Source: Chaetomium olivaceum (lineage: Eukaryota; Ascomycota; Sordariomycetes; Sordariales; Chaetomiaceae). Taken from it: a stretch of 64,000 nucleotides of DNA. This document shows, one piece after another, positions 35,501 through 47,872 of the stretch. The notes beneath the pieces were generated by a model that had not been told where the DNA came from, did not search any database, and saw only the letters and a program-made list of their open reading frames with translations. The translations under genes were made by a program, and so were the position numbers. Where the stretch lies: NCBI GenBank assembly GCA_039881045.1, contig JAYWVB010000008.1, positions 744,001-808,000 on the forward strand, written 5' to 3'. How positions within the stretch are numbered: position 1 is the first letter of the stretch; each line of letters starts with the position of its first letter.

Positions 35501-37812
35501 AGTCCGAACCGCCTTCCCGAGAGATTCCGATCCAAACGACTAGTGAAGAACCTCCTAAACTCCAAACAGAGATATCATCCGCCACAACCGCCGTCGAACC
35601 ACAACCCGTCGAGCTCACCCGGGACGAGTGGGAGCAAGCGAAGGCCTATTGGAGGAGCCTCACGGCAGAGAAGCGGGCTCAGCTCGAGAAAGAGACCAAG
35701 GAGGAGGCGGGCACCGAAGGGGATAAGGACGAGGCACAGCCCGAGGTAAAACCCAAGAAGAAGAAGACGATCGAGCGGAGGAATTCCGAGCGGAAAGCGC
35801 TGGCCAGCATGACGCAGCAGACGGCGGCACCACAGGAACAGGAGAGAGTAGTGCATCCGGATCGCAGCTACATGATCAAGCCCGGAGAGCGGTGGACTGG
35901 GGAGGAGGAGTTGACAATCTCGCCCATGCGAAAGACCATGCGTGCCGAACCGCAGCAGCAAGGTCCAGCTGCCCCTATCGCCGGGTCTCGATTAAGGAAG
36001 TCGATGCGGGCGAACGGTTCGGGACCTGGCAATGACCATGTTAATCGGGCAGCGGACAACCAATTGATGTCCAAGCGGCCGGAGTCAACCCCGGTGACCG
36101 TACCCCCTACCACGGCCGGAAATAGAAGGTCAGCAACACAGGTGGAGGAGCGTGTCCAGCCTGCCCAACCTACCCTAAGGAGACGTGGTTCGACGGGCAG
36201 CGAGAGCAGCTTCAAACGGGCCCGGCCTACGAAAGGTCAGGGCCTCGGTTTCCGCCATTCGATGAGATCGGCATCTCCCCGCAAACCCGAGCCGAGAATC
36301 CTTCCTCCAAGAGGTTCTCGCTGAGGACGCTTTCCCCGGCGGGTTCTGTCTCGCCTTCGCATGCCCAAATGCGCACAACACTGCGCGATTCATCTGCTGG
36401 AAAGAAGACTAGCACTGGGATGCGGATGCCGAGCTTCAGCCTCTCGTATGGGGGGAGGAAAGAAGAGCGGCTCCAAGGCATCATCAAACAAGAGGCCTGG
36501 CTCCCGGTTCTCAAGCCGGCTCGCGGACTCGAGCGATGAAGAAGGGGACAGAGGGATCGAGTCGGGGTTCCGAAGCCGCTTCGAAGACTCGAGCGACGAC
36601 GAGCCTATTGTACCCATCCCAGCCTCCCTCCCTAAATCCGCCTCGGCCCCGTCCGCTGCTACTAGCATGCCGGGCCACCACCTCACGAAAGCGAGCTCGG
36701 TCGCCAGCACGGCCCTCCCCGAGGAACTCGAAGAGAGCGAAGCCTCCCAAGACCACCGCCACCACAACGGACCGACACCTCAAACCCAACAACCCAACCC
36801 CTCTCCCCAAATCTCAACCCTCCGCCGCACCCGCTCAGGAAAAGGCCAACTCCCCGCCTCACAAACCGCACCCACCCTCTCCCGTCCCCAGCCCGCCGCC
36901 GCCGACAACGTCACCACGGGCACCGAAGGCCGTGCCTCAAGGCGGCATAGCATCCTCTCCGTCCTGCGCCACCGCAAGAAGGACAGCAAGAGCAGCGCCG
37001 CGGGCAAGATAGGCCGTCCTGAGGTCAGCGAGAGCGCCGCGCGCCGCGATACCAGGCTGGAGCGTTCCGTGGGCCAGCTCGCGCGTATTCGCAGTCGCGG
37101 GGGAGGTGATGGGGAGGTGGTGGAGGAGGATGAGGAGGCCGACGAAGTGCTGCCGTCGCCGCAGTCACCGCAGTCGGCTAAAAGTCCAAAATTGCAGAAA
37201 CGGGGTAGCCATCACCGGGCTTCTTCATCTCCCACTTCCCCGCCTGTTACCACTTCCCCCCTTACTACTTCCACTTCCCACCCTACCACCACAACCCCCA
37301 CTACCCTCACAACCCCCCCAACCGCCCCAACCAACACCAACACCACCACCACCACCACCACCACCCCCGACATGAACATGAACATGAACATCAACACACT
37401 CATGAGCGTCGCCGAGGAGGACAGCGACGGCCAATTCAACCCAACCGCTGCCCTAGCCCGCCGCACGACTGCGTCCGGGAACCTGGGCACGCGCACCCTC
37501 GGCTTCGGTCGGCGGAGCAGCAGCGGTGATGGTGCTGGTCATATTGGCGGTGGTGGGCATATTGGTGCTGGGCATGTCAGTGGTGGGTTCCTGCACCGGC
37601 GCATGTCCGGGGTGGGTGGCTTGCCTTCTTCTTCTACTTCTACTGCTGCCGGTGGTGGTGGTGGTAGTGGCGGTAGTTTCAGTGGCGGGGCGGGGGATGT
37701 GGGTAGTGTTGATGGGGGGTCCGTGGCAGGGGGTAGTTTGGCCGGGGCGTCGTCGACGACGAGGCGGAAGAGGTTCGGGGTGTTGAGGAAGATGCTGGGG
37801 TTGAATGAATAG
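32545..37812 (+). CDS. Very long Ser/Pro-rich conserved fungal protein (single gene, two frame breaks)
   Basis: About 1755 residues without introns. The N-terminus is Ala-rich (SLPAAAAAAALRARPTTPTR then VADVQTKRTVRRSAS), the long middle is disordered, QTLVYDPNSRRMVRQADL marks a conserved block, and LTRDEWEQAKAYWRSLTAEK begins a helical basic segment. The frame stops at 36322, but one C missing near 36310 leads on to RFSLRTLSPAGSVSP and GMRMPSFSLSYGG. One extra G in the G6 run near 36455 then leads to GKKSGSKASSNKRPGSRFSS. The C-terminal part has two DSSDEE/DSSDDE repeats, RRHSILSVLRHRKKD, SESAARRDTRLERS and a basic end RRKRFGVLRKMLGLNE. It could otherwise be called as two genes, but the coding between them is continuous. 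I do not recognise a domain; a peripheral scaffold role is speculation. Confidence 0.72.
37320..37390. repeat. ACC and AACATG microsatellites inside coding sequence
   Basis: (ACC)n from about 37333 to 37365 encodes a Thr run, followed at 37373-37390 by three copies of ATGAAC encoding Met-Asn repeats. Confidence 0.85.
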
Positions 37813-38869
37813 TGTCTGGCCCTGCTGTCTACCCAAGTAATGAATGGAGGGGGCGGACAAGACGGGTGGATGATGATAATGATGGGTGGAAGGGAGTGCT
37901 AGCCGGCCGAACCGGCAAGGGCAACAAATGAAACAAACTAGGCACGGAAGTGATGGAGGGAAGGGGTGGTTGGTTGCTTGCTTGCTTTTACAACACGAAT
38001 TTGGGCAATCGTTTTCTTTTCTTTTCTTTTTTAGAGCGCGCGTATATACCCAATGTTGGAGGGACACACTTGGATCTCCTTTGTTGCCGGCGGAGAGCGT
38101 CGTCTTGTATATTAGGCAAAGGGCTACTATACCACTACGGGCCAGTTTGTAGAACTTGGTGTCAATATCATCGACGAATGTACTTAGATGTACATGTACC
38201 TCATCCCATGCGAACCTTCCACGTAGGTTCCCTTGCTCTTGATTTCCAACACGGAATCAACTCACGGTGAGGTCGGCATGCTTGTTACATTTACATAAAC
38301 CGAAATGGGCATGCACATGCACAGCCGTGTGTTTTATTTGGGGGGTCAACTCCGTATGGTTGAGGAGGAGTGGTGGGTTATACGCCGCGTATGGCGCAAT
38401 TTCACACATGCGAACATCCTATGGTGAGGAGAGCACATGCACATCCTCTTCTCTTCTGCAAGCAGTCACTTCAGGAACGTGGTTACTCGAAGAGAATCGA
38501 CAAGCAAGTTTCCCGTCAGAAAGCTAAGAAAGAGGCCTGCGGTTGAGTGATGTTATCGCTTGTGTTTAGATCGGCATACGAGTTGAATATTGCCGCTAAA
38601 ATAGTTTTATCCATCTCACCGAGGCCGCCATTAAATATTGCATATATGCGCATACAAAAATATAACCCCCATCCATTCGTATGCTCCCATGACTCCCAAT
38701 GCTATGCAAGTGGAACGAACACCAGAGGCTGCGTTAAGCGCCAGAACGCTCCCTGCCTCGAGTGTTGCCTGGTGAGGCAACCCCCAGACAGACGACCGTG
38801 TTTCCCGATATTGCGCCCCGAACAAGTGAACCATGCTGCCGCAAACCACTCGAAAAGCGAAATGTCGCT
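37813..38869. other. Convergent intergenic region
   Basis: 3' ends of the long Ser/Pro-rich gene and the GATA-like gene. No gene recognised. Confidence 0.55.
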
Positions 38870-40625
38870 TCAAGTATCCTCACCCTTCTCGCCCTTCTTC
38901 GGCTTGCGGTCACGCGCCAATAGTAGAGTGAGTTCACTCTTTGACCGTCCAAAGGGGATCGGTGGAGCAGGGTTTGGGGGCGTCGGCTTGAGTTGTTGAT
39001 CGAGGATAGAATATGACGGTTGCGAGCCATACATGACCTGGTCGGGGATGTCCCTCGCCTCAGGGACCACGGGCTCTGATGTTACCGTTTCTGAGTCGAA
39101 CTGGCCACGAGCGGTTGTGTTGACCATAGCAACACTGCTCGTGGCTTGTGACGGAAGGAGCGCTATACCGGGCTCTCGGAGCCGCTGCGGACGATCTGAA
39201 TTGTTAGAACGAGTACGCACCATCGGTGACGCTCCGTGTCCGAATGACTGATCCACCACGAATCCTGCAACCGGGGGAGGAACGGCCCGCGAGGTGGCTG
39301 TCGGAGGAGGTGGAGCAGTCTCGTGCTGCCCTTCGGCGGCCTCATGATATACCACACTGTCCTTGACGTCCCAGGTCGATCTTCGTTGTGGACTACCGGG
39401 TCGCTGCTCAGCCACGGCTTCCTCAGTCTGGCCACTAGCCTGGCTGGGAGTACCTTGAGTCGTAGATCGTTTGGTAGCCGCCGATTTCGCTTTACGTTTC
39501 CCGGCGGCTTTAGCGCTTAGCCCATGGTCACTCGTTTGCGAAGACGGTGAGCCATGTCCGAGTAATTGCGAGGCGGTCGGCGTTGTTCGTTTCGACCCCG
39601 AACGTTTTGAAGCCGCAACAAATCCTACTACGCGCTGCCCAGAATCCGATCCCGTCGAGGATTGTGAACTTTGCCTGCGGACCATCACCGGCTTCCTCCT
39701 AGAAGCAGCAGTGGCCGCCACAACCTTTCTACCAGTGTTGGTCGCAGTTCTGGTCGTGACCGGTGGTACTGGTGGAGGGGGCGGCATTTCCGCCGTGGGC
39801 GCGACTGATGTCGGGGACTCAGTTATCTGTTTCGCTCGCGCTGGTCCGGTGACCTTCGGTGCAGGCGACTGGTTTTTAGAGGTAGTTCCCTGTCTCTTCT
39901 TCACCAATGACGGTAATGGTGGAGGGGGCATTTCTACGACAGCCACTACCGCCGTGTTAGTTGGTGCAGCCTCACCGTCATGGATAGCTTCTTCGCCAGA
40001 GGTCGGCGGCGATGCAAAACGTGCGGTGGGCCGAGGGCCTGATGAAGAGGGACCTCTTGACTTTTTCAAGATAGGGTGGGGTGGCGGTGGTCTTGAGGAT
40101 GAAGGCGTCAGCCCCCTTTTGCCGCTCGAGAGAGAAGACGCTTGGTCTGAAGTCTCTTGTGGACGAGCCGCGCTTTTGCCTTGGCCATTGGCGACACGCT
40201 GGTTTGAACCCGGATTCTAAATGCCAAATCAGCATCTACTTGCCTTTCAACGTAGCGGGAGTGGCCTACCCTGGCGCGCTTGAACTGGTCGGCGGGCGAA
40301 GGTAGCGGCACGAAGGTTGGGCCGCTCGAAATTTCCTCGAAGAGCCTGGCAAGCTCCTGGCCGCTAAGGTTCCGCAGTCTGTCACTCCCCCAGACGTGCC
40401 ACCAGAAGTTCTCCAGACGAAACGCGCTTGGGTCGAAAAGCCTTCGGAAGGTGGTGGTATAGGCTGAGCGCTGGTTAGTCCGGGCACGTTTTTGTCCAGC
40501 GAGCTATTCCAAATACCGTTCCAGTACTGCTTGATCTTCTCAGGGGGGACCACGGGATAGCTTGCTACTTCAGCGTAGATTTCTCGGGTGTTCTCAAAGA
40601 ACCCCATGGGCATCATCGCGTCCAT
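38870..40625 (-). CDS. areA GATA-like domain (DUF1752) protein, putative regulator
   Basis: Exons are 40625-40270 and 40216-38870, about 567 residues. The N-terminal domain contains NTREIYAEVASYPVVPPEKI, then FRLENFWWHVWGSDRLRNLS and GQELARLFEEIS, with FVPLPSPADQFKRAR. This is the short motif shared with the N-terminus of the nitrogen regulator AreA. No GATA zinc finger is present, so it is not AreA itself. The rest is Pro-rich and disordered, with SILDQQLKPTPPNPAPPIPF near the end and a basic C-terminus (RDRKPKKGEKGE). One A seems to be missing near 40444, so that PPPSE should continue as RLFDPSAFRLENFWW. The 53-bp intron sits just after the domain. The region upstream is 4.3 kb without another gene. 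Confidence 0.8.
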
Positions 40626-43600
40626 CTTTACGATGGTCAGCGCTGAGCTGACTGGTCGTGGCGGGCTAGCAGCGGTTCGGAACTTGGCGGATTCCGAGAG
40701 ACCATAGCTTGCGCGGGTTTCTGGATAGTTCGGCCAGATCCGTCTCCCGACCTGACCGCAAAGCGGACACAGGACGAGGCCTTGGCCTACTGGAAACCCC
40801 TTAAGAGGGCCTGAAAAGGCGGATGTCGCTTGGTGTAGCGCTGAACCTTGCCGGTTATTAGAGACTTTTCAACCAAGAGCAGCACTGGTTGGCGGGATGC
40901 CCCACCAATGGAACTGGGTAGATTCGATGCGTGTGAGATAGGGCATGGGGCCTTCAGGTCTGCGGGAAGGGTGGGGTGAGGGAGAGCCCGGCAGACCAGA
41001 CCACGTCACTGAGGTCGCCGTCTCGGCAGAGGGGCTGGGGCACTCAAGTTGACGGCTGACGGATTTTGTTGTGTCATGGAGGAGGAGGAGGCTGCCTGGG
41101 GAAGAGGAGACGGCGGGATCCCAGATGGACGACTTAGACAAAAGGTTGCAACCCCATGAAGTTCCTGTCCGCCACGCCACTCGTGATTTGCTTCTTCTCT
41201 GCGTTGTGACAACGGCACACACCCACCAACTGCCTTCGACAGGCATCCTCTGTGTCGTGTGGCTAATAAGAAGGGCGGGTAAAGGGAGGGAAAAGCCGTC
41301 AGACACTTACACTCCGTTGCAAGAACCCAAGCTGTGCGGCTGGGACGAGTGGAGAACCGTCTCTCACCGCTGTCCTTCTAACCCTAAGCAGTCGGCCCCA
41401 GATCCGACCCACGATGCCGGGTCTGGTATGACGAAAATAACGTTGCCGGTTGCCCACCGCCGTCGAGGGGTTGTCCGGCAGACTCGAATTTCGGGAGGAA
41501 ACCTGGTACCGAGGAGAGCCGGGACTAAGCCGAGTTCATGAGTTTTATGGTTGGTGTTGAGAGAGACTAGGACCGAGCAAAAAGAAACACAACCCCCCTG
41601 AACACGTCCATAAAACGAGCGATTCACCCTCCCTTGGGCCAAAAAAAAAGAGCCACGGGAGAAAAAAAAAAAAAAAAGGCTGGCCGTGCAGTATGGCCTG
41701 TCACCAGGAAGGCGTGAAGAGAGAGAAAGCCAGGGCAGGTTTAGCCCGGCGCAATTTGTCAAAAACCCAGAAGGCAACGTACCTTCCTCTTCCCCTGCTG
41801 ACCGACGACGCCTACAGGGGCCGGGGGAGGGGGGGTTGCAAAAGGTCTTCGAAATTACCTAGCGTTGTTGGGGGGATCCTGGGCGGGTGGTGTTTGTGGG
41901 GTGTCTCAGATGCTTGTCACGCGGCGGTCCAGGATATTGATAAAATGCCCATCAACTTCCTCCTCCATCATCCCGGCCCTGCCTCCGGATAACGTGCCTT
42001 CTTGTTCTCAGTCTTTCCTAGCAGACGTTGCGGAATCAGGCAGGTTGCTTATGAGCATCGAAATCTGTGCAGCCCTGGGAAACAACGGACAAGGCGGCAG
42101 GAGCTAAGAAGCCAATGCCAGGGACTGACAAGGAAAGACCTACCAGACCAAACCACCTGCCATTTATCATTTATTCATTGCCCGGGCAGTCACGGTTTTG
42201 TGGGATTTGAAAAGGCAAGGAAGGAACGTGATCTCTCGCCTCTTCCCACGGCTCCCTTCCCCTCAGCGAAGCCACCACGGGACCTGCTCTATCTCCGCAA
42301 AGGCGATACAATGGCGGCCATCACCTGACAAGGGATGGGAGGCACGTGGATTCAGGGTGACACCGGAGCCAAGCGCCCCATACATTGCGTCCCGTCCGTT
42401 CTCTTTCGGCCTCGACCGCGCCTGCGACTCACCTCCACCTCAGCTTGTTCGAAATATGCGCACCATCTGCTTCAGTCCAGGTTCAACTAGTTAGCTGCTT
42501 TCAACCGCACGCGCAAGAAAGTCGCCACGTCTCGCATTACCATTGCCAAGTCTCCGAAAAGACCCGTTTGTCCGGTTTCCCACCAAACACCAGGGAGGAG
42601 GCTCGCCCTGTGCAACAAGCACACCAACCAGACCCCCACGCTCAAGGTCTTTTTGCACATGAGATTCGGCTGCAAGGTCGATTTCTAGGCTAGTCTGTGT
42701 TGCCCATTGCCCAGCCAGCCAAACATGATTGCGCACAGGATGTTGCTTGTCACTGGATAACGACCGCCCTGGCCGGCATAGCCGACCAACGGATCGGAAC
42801 GGGCCTTCTTAGCGGTGAAGGGAGGATTCGAGACCGGTCAACGACCAGTTCCGATCCCACCAGAATATTAGATCTTGAGGGAGAGCTCTCTGCACGGTGA
42901 TCGCAGCAGGATCCTCTTGGTGACGAGTTTGTCCATCGGCAGCTTCCCTAGTTTCGCTTAGATTACCAATGTTCCGGTCGCCGAGGCGCAAATTTAGGGT
43001 CCGACCCCGGGCCCCGCACATTGGAATGGGAACAACCCCAAGAACCAGGGACTTTCCCCAGACAACAGCCCCAGAAAGATAGTCACCAATGACGACAGTT
43101 CTCCCGTGGACGTCTCAGCCTCGCAATTGACATCGGGCGGGGCCAATTCCACTGACCGCGTTCCGTGCGGGGAGCCTGAGCGGGATGGCGGCGGGACATA
43201 TCCAATGCTTTTTCAGGATCCAGATCAGTGGTCGCCTGATTTGTCTATCCCTTGTGCTTTGACGGGCCATTGGTTCGGACACTTGTCATGATCGCTTTGA
43301 CCGCAAAAGCGGCGCAGAGTTTGGCCGCCACAGCAACTTCCTTTGCACAAACGTACTCAACGATGTTGACCAAACAACGGCGGTTTATATCGACGTTCCA
43401 CCGAGACCCCCCACCCCTGCATCATCTGATCGGAAAAGAACGCCGATGGAAGCCCACAGGAACCACCCCGCGTTGCGTCCCGGGTCAGGGCGGTGCGTGT
43501 AATTCCGTTCCCCGACAGTGCGGGATGGACACCTGCGTAGCCCCATGCCATCGCCACCCACAGGGCATGTTGTTCCATACCGACCATCTCCAGGGTACTG

Positions 43601-44221
43601 TACCTGGGCTGGACATGACGGGCATCCACGCGCAGCCTTACCAAGTGTGGAGATCCTATCCGGACAGCACTTACCAAGTAACTACCAGCAAAAGCAACTT
43701 AAACCTGTAGACACCCTCGCAGAATAACTAACAAGCGGTGGGACGCCGGAGCGTGAAGGGAGCAGCCATGTTTCCGGGGGCTTCACCGCCCGTGACCAAA
43801 ACTAGTAGTGACATCCCAGCCCAGCCAGCTGAGGTGCGACCGCGACAATGCGTGTCTCACAGAAAGAAGTAGGTCGGCGCCCACCGTGGCCCAGCCAAGG
43901 GGAATTCCGGAAACCCTAAAAAAAAAAAAAAATAAAGGGACGGGGGGAGGGGAGAGCGGGGCGGGCCTGAGATCGTGGGTAACACAGCGAATCTCCGTTC
44001 CGGATCTGTATCCGATGTGCTTGGTGTGCTGTGTGCCGGCAGTTCAGCTGAGAAGCTAAAGCTGTGCTGTGCTGTGCTGTGTCCTGCTGCATTGCATGGG
44101 CGGGTGTGGCATGTGATATGCGGTGGATGGGTGGGAGGCTGGAATGGAATGGTACCGACAAAGCTCGGGAAAGGGGAGAATGTAATCTGTACTTGGCAGG
44201 TGTGGAAGGGGAAGGGGGCTT

Positions 44222-44297
44222 GAGATGTGAAACGTAATGTGAGATGTGAAACGTAATGTGAGATGTGAAACGTAATGTGAGATGTGAAACGTAAATG
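44222..44297. repeat. 19-bp minisatellite, four copies
   Basis: The unit GAGATGTGAAACGTAATGT starts at 44222, 44241, 44260 and 44279; the last copy diverges at its end. The core GAGATGTGA also forms the repeat in an intron of the neighbouring SDR gene. Confidence 0.92.
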
Positions 44298-44540
44298 CGA
44301 GATGTGATAGGCGACACACCGACAAGTTGCGAGTAATGGTGGTGGTGGTAGCCGGAATGCGCAGGGCGGGGATGAGGTGGCCACTCCCCCCCTTCCCTCC
44401 CTCTCCCGCTAGGGATGCGGAAGCGGTACCCTTTTTCTAATTGAGTTTAACGTGACCCTTCTCCCCGCTGTTACACGACGCGAACCCTGCGACGACTGTG
44501 GCTTTCCGGCGGGCGGGTAAGTGCAGAGGTACTGATTCCA

Positions 44541-44561
44541 TAGGTACAGTACATGTACCTA
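44541..44561. repeat. Inverted repeat TAGGTACA-N5-TGTACCTA
   Basis: Two perfect 8-bp arms, 44541-44548 and 44554-44561, separated by GTACA. A second copy with the same arms and a 9-bp spacer lies at 54545-54569. Confidence 0.8.
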
Positions 44562-44925
44562 ACTCTGGAAGAGGGAATGAATGGGTGGGTATGGGTTTTT
44601 GGAATCATTTCTCTCCCCAGAAGCAACTTGACCCAGACGGACTTGATTACCGATTATAGAGGCGTGTACATGACTAGGCCAAAGCCACCTTTCTTGGCTA
44701 GGTACATATTTCCCAAACCTCAGCAGTTCCTGAATTAAATCTGGCGTACGTATTATTACACGGATGTCATCTATGTACCTTTATGTATGAATCACACCCG
44801 GAGACTGTCCAGCTGGTCCCCGGTTTCCTCCCCGGTAAGTTCTTCCCCGTCACCGGTATCTTCCCCGTCCCCATCCCCATCTTCACCATCAATGATGAAG
44901 CAAGCCTGAAAGCCGTCTGTTCGTT

Positions 44926-46550
44926 TTATGTAACGGTATAGCCGCCGTCCACACGCAGGTCAGCGCCCGTGACATAGCTGGACGCGTCCGACAGCAGGAA
45001 GGTGACGGGGCCCATCAGGTCCTCGGGCGCGCCCATGCGGCCCTGCGGGATGAGCGAGGTCCACTGCCGCTTGAGGTCGGGTTTGTCGTCGAGGATCTTT
45101 TGCGTGCTGTTTTTTACTTCGTGTCAGTTTATCGGTTATTGGGTAGGCGAACCCCATGCATGCATGCATGCAATGCAATGCAATACACATGTAAATGGTT
45201 GGGAGGGCCGGTGACTTACAGGGCTGTGAGCATGTAGCCCGGCGAGATGCAGTTGACGCGGATGCCGGCCCCGGCCCACTCGACGCTGAGCGAGGCGCAG
45301 AGGTGGCGGACGGCGGCCTTGGCGGCGTTGTAAGGGCTGTGGTTATCGCGGGGCTGTCAGTTTTTATTCCTTGTGTGATGGATGCCGGATGGCCATCAAG
45401 GTTGGGGAGGGGAGTGAGATGTGAGATGTGAGATGTGAGATGTGACATACGCCTGTGGCTGGGGGACGTTCACGATGGCACCGCTCATGCTGCCAATGAA
45501 GACCATGCTGCCCTTGGCGTTGCGGCCCATCTGGTGGTTTGATGCGTTAGCAGATGCGCCTTGTTTCCAACTGCTTCCCCCTCAGCCCGAATAGGACAGA
45601 AACGTACCAAATGTCTCGCCACCGAGGTAGCAAACAGGTAGGTGCCGTCAACGTTGACGCCCCACAGCTTGCGCATGCGCTCGATTGGGTAGGCGACAGC
45701 CTCAAAGTTCTCCGTGAAGCCGGCCGAAGTCACCAGGTTGTCGATCCTGCCGTGCTCGGCGACGATCTCGGCGATGCAGGCCTCGACGCTGACGGGGTCT
45801 GAGACATCGGCGTAGTGGGCTGTCACCTTGGGGGGTCTGGACGCCCGGTTAGTTTGGTTGGGCTTTCGTTATTATTATTAAGGGCAGTTTGGGGAGAAGG
45901 GAGAACGGACTTCTTGTCGGGGTGGTCTGCCTTGAAGGTCTCGATAATGCTCTGCGCTTGGCGGGTGGCTTCCTCCTCTGGGTGGTGTTAGTGACGGATC
46001 CAGGTAGTGGTACATAGTGCTTGATGGCTGAGACGTACTGTTAAGGTCGACAATGGCTAGATCGGAACCGCTAGTGACCATGCCCTCTAAGAATCTGTTA
46101 GCATTTTATCCTCCAGCCTTTTGGGGTTTCAAGTGATCACTTACGCCCCATCACCAAACCCAACCCTCTTGCACCTCCGGTGACAACACCGACCTTCCCT
46201 TGCAACGAGAAAGTGGCCAATGTAGGAAAGACATGAGCACCAGCTCGGTCTGTGCCAACGACGGTCTCTTCGGTAGGAAGTTGTGCCTCGGGAGGGTGCT
46301 TGACTACGATGGAGTCGTCGGTTCTGGCGAATTGACCCGCTGCGGCAGCGAGTTCCTCTTCTGTCGGCGGCTTTTCCGCTTGACGGGCAGCCGGGACAGT
46401 GTGGAACCCGGCCGTTGTTGCGGGGATAGCCCGTTGCACACGGAGCCGGCTCGGGAGTGTGGATGTGGGCACGGGGAGGTTTCCGAGAATCCGGGATGCA
46501 GGGGTGCGCCCCGCAACACTGCGCAGGACCCGGCTAACCGGGAGAGACAT
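44926..46550 (-). CDS. Short-chain dehydrogenase, D-arabinitol/L-xylulose reductase type
   Basis: Seven exons: 46550-46145, 46086-46039, 45977-45911, 45836-45608, 45530-45451, 45336-45220 and 45106-44926. These give exactly 375 residues with no frame break. The cofactor motif is VVTGGARGLG. The catalytic set is Ser266 (GSMSGAI), Tyr279 and Lys283 (APYNAAKAAV). The C-terminus ends SYVTGADLRVDGGYTV, typical of sugar-alcohol SDRs that interconvert polyols and ketopentoses such as arabinitol or xylulose. The 100-residue extension before the Rossmann fold is Arg/Ser-rich at its start (MSLPVSRVLRSVAGRTPASR), so mitochondrial targeting is possible. An ATG nine codons upstream at 46577 is also open. 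Intron 3 uses donor GTCCGT. The exact sugar substrate cannot be read from the sequence. Confidence 0.88.
45414..45447. repeat. GTGAGAT heptamer repeats in SDR intron 5
   Basis: Nearly five 7-bp units inside the intron between exons 5 and 6 of the SDR gene. A separate ATGC/AATGC microsatellite (about 45154-45185) lies in the next intron. Confidence 0.88.
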
Positions 46551-47677
46551 GATTGCTGATTGTGAGATTGCAAACAAATTGTTTTGGTGTGATAACGTTA
46601 AAACGTTAACAAATTTGTTAATGTTTGCGGGCTGGGGTGATGAATGGCAGAACCGCGAGCTGCAAACTCAGTTGTTGAAGGCTCTAATTAAAATAGGCTT
46701 TGTCGTGATGAATGATCAATGGCACTGGGCAAGTCCCTCTCCTCGAGGGAGGGGTAGTTATGTGCACTCGAATTCCCTTGACCTCACCATGATGCTGGTC
46801 GTTTCCAAAATCTAGACCCAGTAACAGGTGGGGCTTGTAGGGATGGAGATAGGCCAGATCTGCATATTTTTCGAGCCCAGACTTTGCAATTCTGATGCGG
46901 TGGGATGGTAAAACCCAGCGAAAGGTAAAGTGGACCGAAGACACGACGAGTTCGGCTTTCCCTTCTGGTCGATAAACCCTCCAACACCCCCGCCATGGAG
47001 GTCACGAGGACCCTCGAACTTTACATCTTTCGTCAGCTGAGATAGCAGACCCCGACCACCACAGGGGGGCTTTTGAGATGGGATGGGAGAAGGTTGGGCA
47101 CCGGGATCGGAAATGACTTGTTCGACTGAGAAACCCATTGCTGCCGAATGCCGATGTGGATGAATCCCATTTCATCATCTGACCAACAAAAAAGAAGAGA
47201 AAAACAAAAAAAAAGAAAGAAAATCTCGAGATAACCCAATCGCGAATGTCGGACGAAACCCCAAGTCCTCGGAGACGAGGCCACCCGAGACAAATCGACG
47301 ATGCAATGGATGCAGAGATGCAGAGCCTGGACTCTTCGACCTGCATGCCGATGCAACCACACCACACCCTGAAAGACCTGCATGTCAAGCCCCTCGCCTC
47401 CACTCGCCGAGCTGCGCCGTCTGCTCGGCCCCTCCCGGGAACCCGGACGGGAGCCCCGATATGCCGTGAGACAGGAGCTGGCCGATCGGTCTGTCCGACA
47501 CCGCGATTTGGTAGCTGGCCGGGCTGCTGGAGACCGGGACAACACACGAGTCAAGCTCGACCAGTGATGGAGCGTATAGCTGCCACGTTGATGCTTTGTT
47601 AGGATCATGTTTAGCCAGCAGTGCGACAATCAGATGGTGTATTCATATGCAGGTGCAGGTTACTCGCTCGCCATGGT
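46551..47677. other. Intergenic between SDR and MCC beta genes
   Basis: Holds the promoter of the SDR gene and the 3' region of the carboxylase gene. A 118-codon plus frame at 47246-47602 has no recognisable features. No gene is supported. Confidence 0.55.
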
Positions 47678-47824
47678 TTACATCCTGAAGACACCAAACT
47701 TGGTCTGCCCTGGGGCAACAACATTCCGGCCGCCCATCGCCGCGTTCAGACCCAGACCCAGATACTGCCGTGTATGCGCCGGAGGAATGACACCATCGTC
47801 CTAACCAAACACGTTAGCCACTTG

Positions 47825-47872
<48 letters not shown>

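Larger units (their letters stand above)
40626..44925. other. Gene-poor stretch, 4.3 kb
   Basis: Upstream of the GATA-like gene and downstream of the SDR gene, both on the minus strand. No coding gene is recognised. It contains A9 and A16 runs (41641-41676), a run of CTGTG repeats (about 44061-44082), an A-rich tract (43918-43935), a 19-bp minisatellite (44222-44297) and an inverted repeat (44541-44561). It may hold a long 5' leader with introns for the GATA-like gene. Confidence 0.5.

Noticed and set aside
32545..36324. Calling the long gene an eisosome (Eis1-type) protein
   Set aside because: The Ala-rich start is suggestive, but the other motifs do not match what I know of that family.
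43857..44384. 175-codon minus frame with HIS-HYVSHLTLRFTS-like repeats
   Set aside because: It is a translation of the 19-bp minisatellite.
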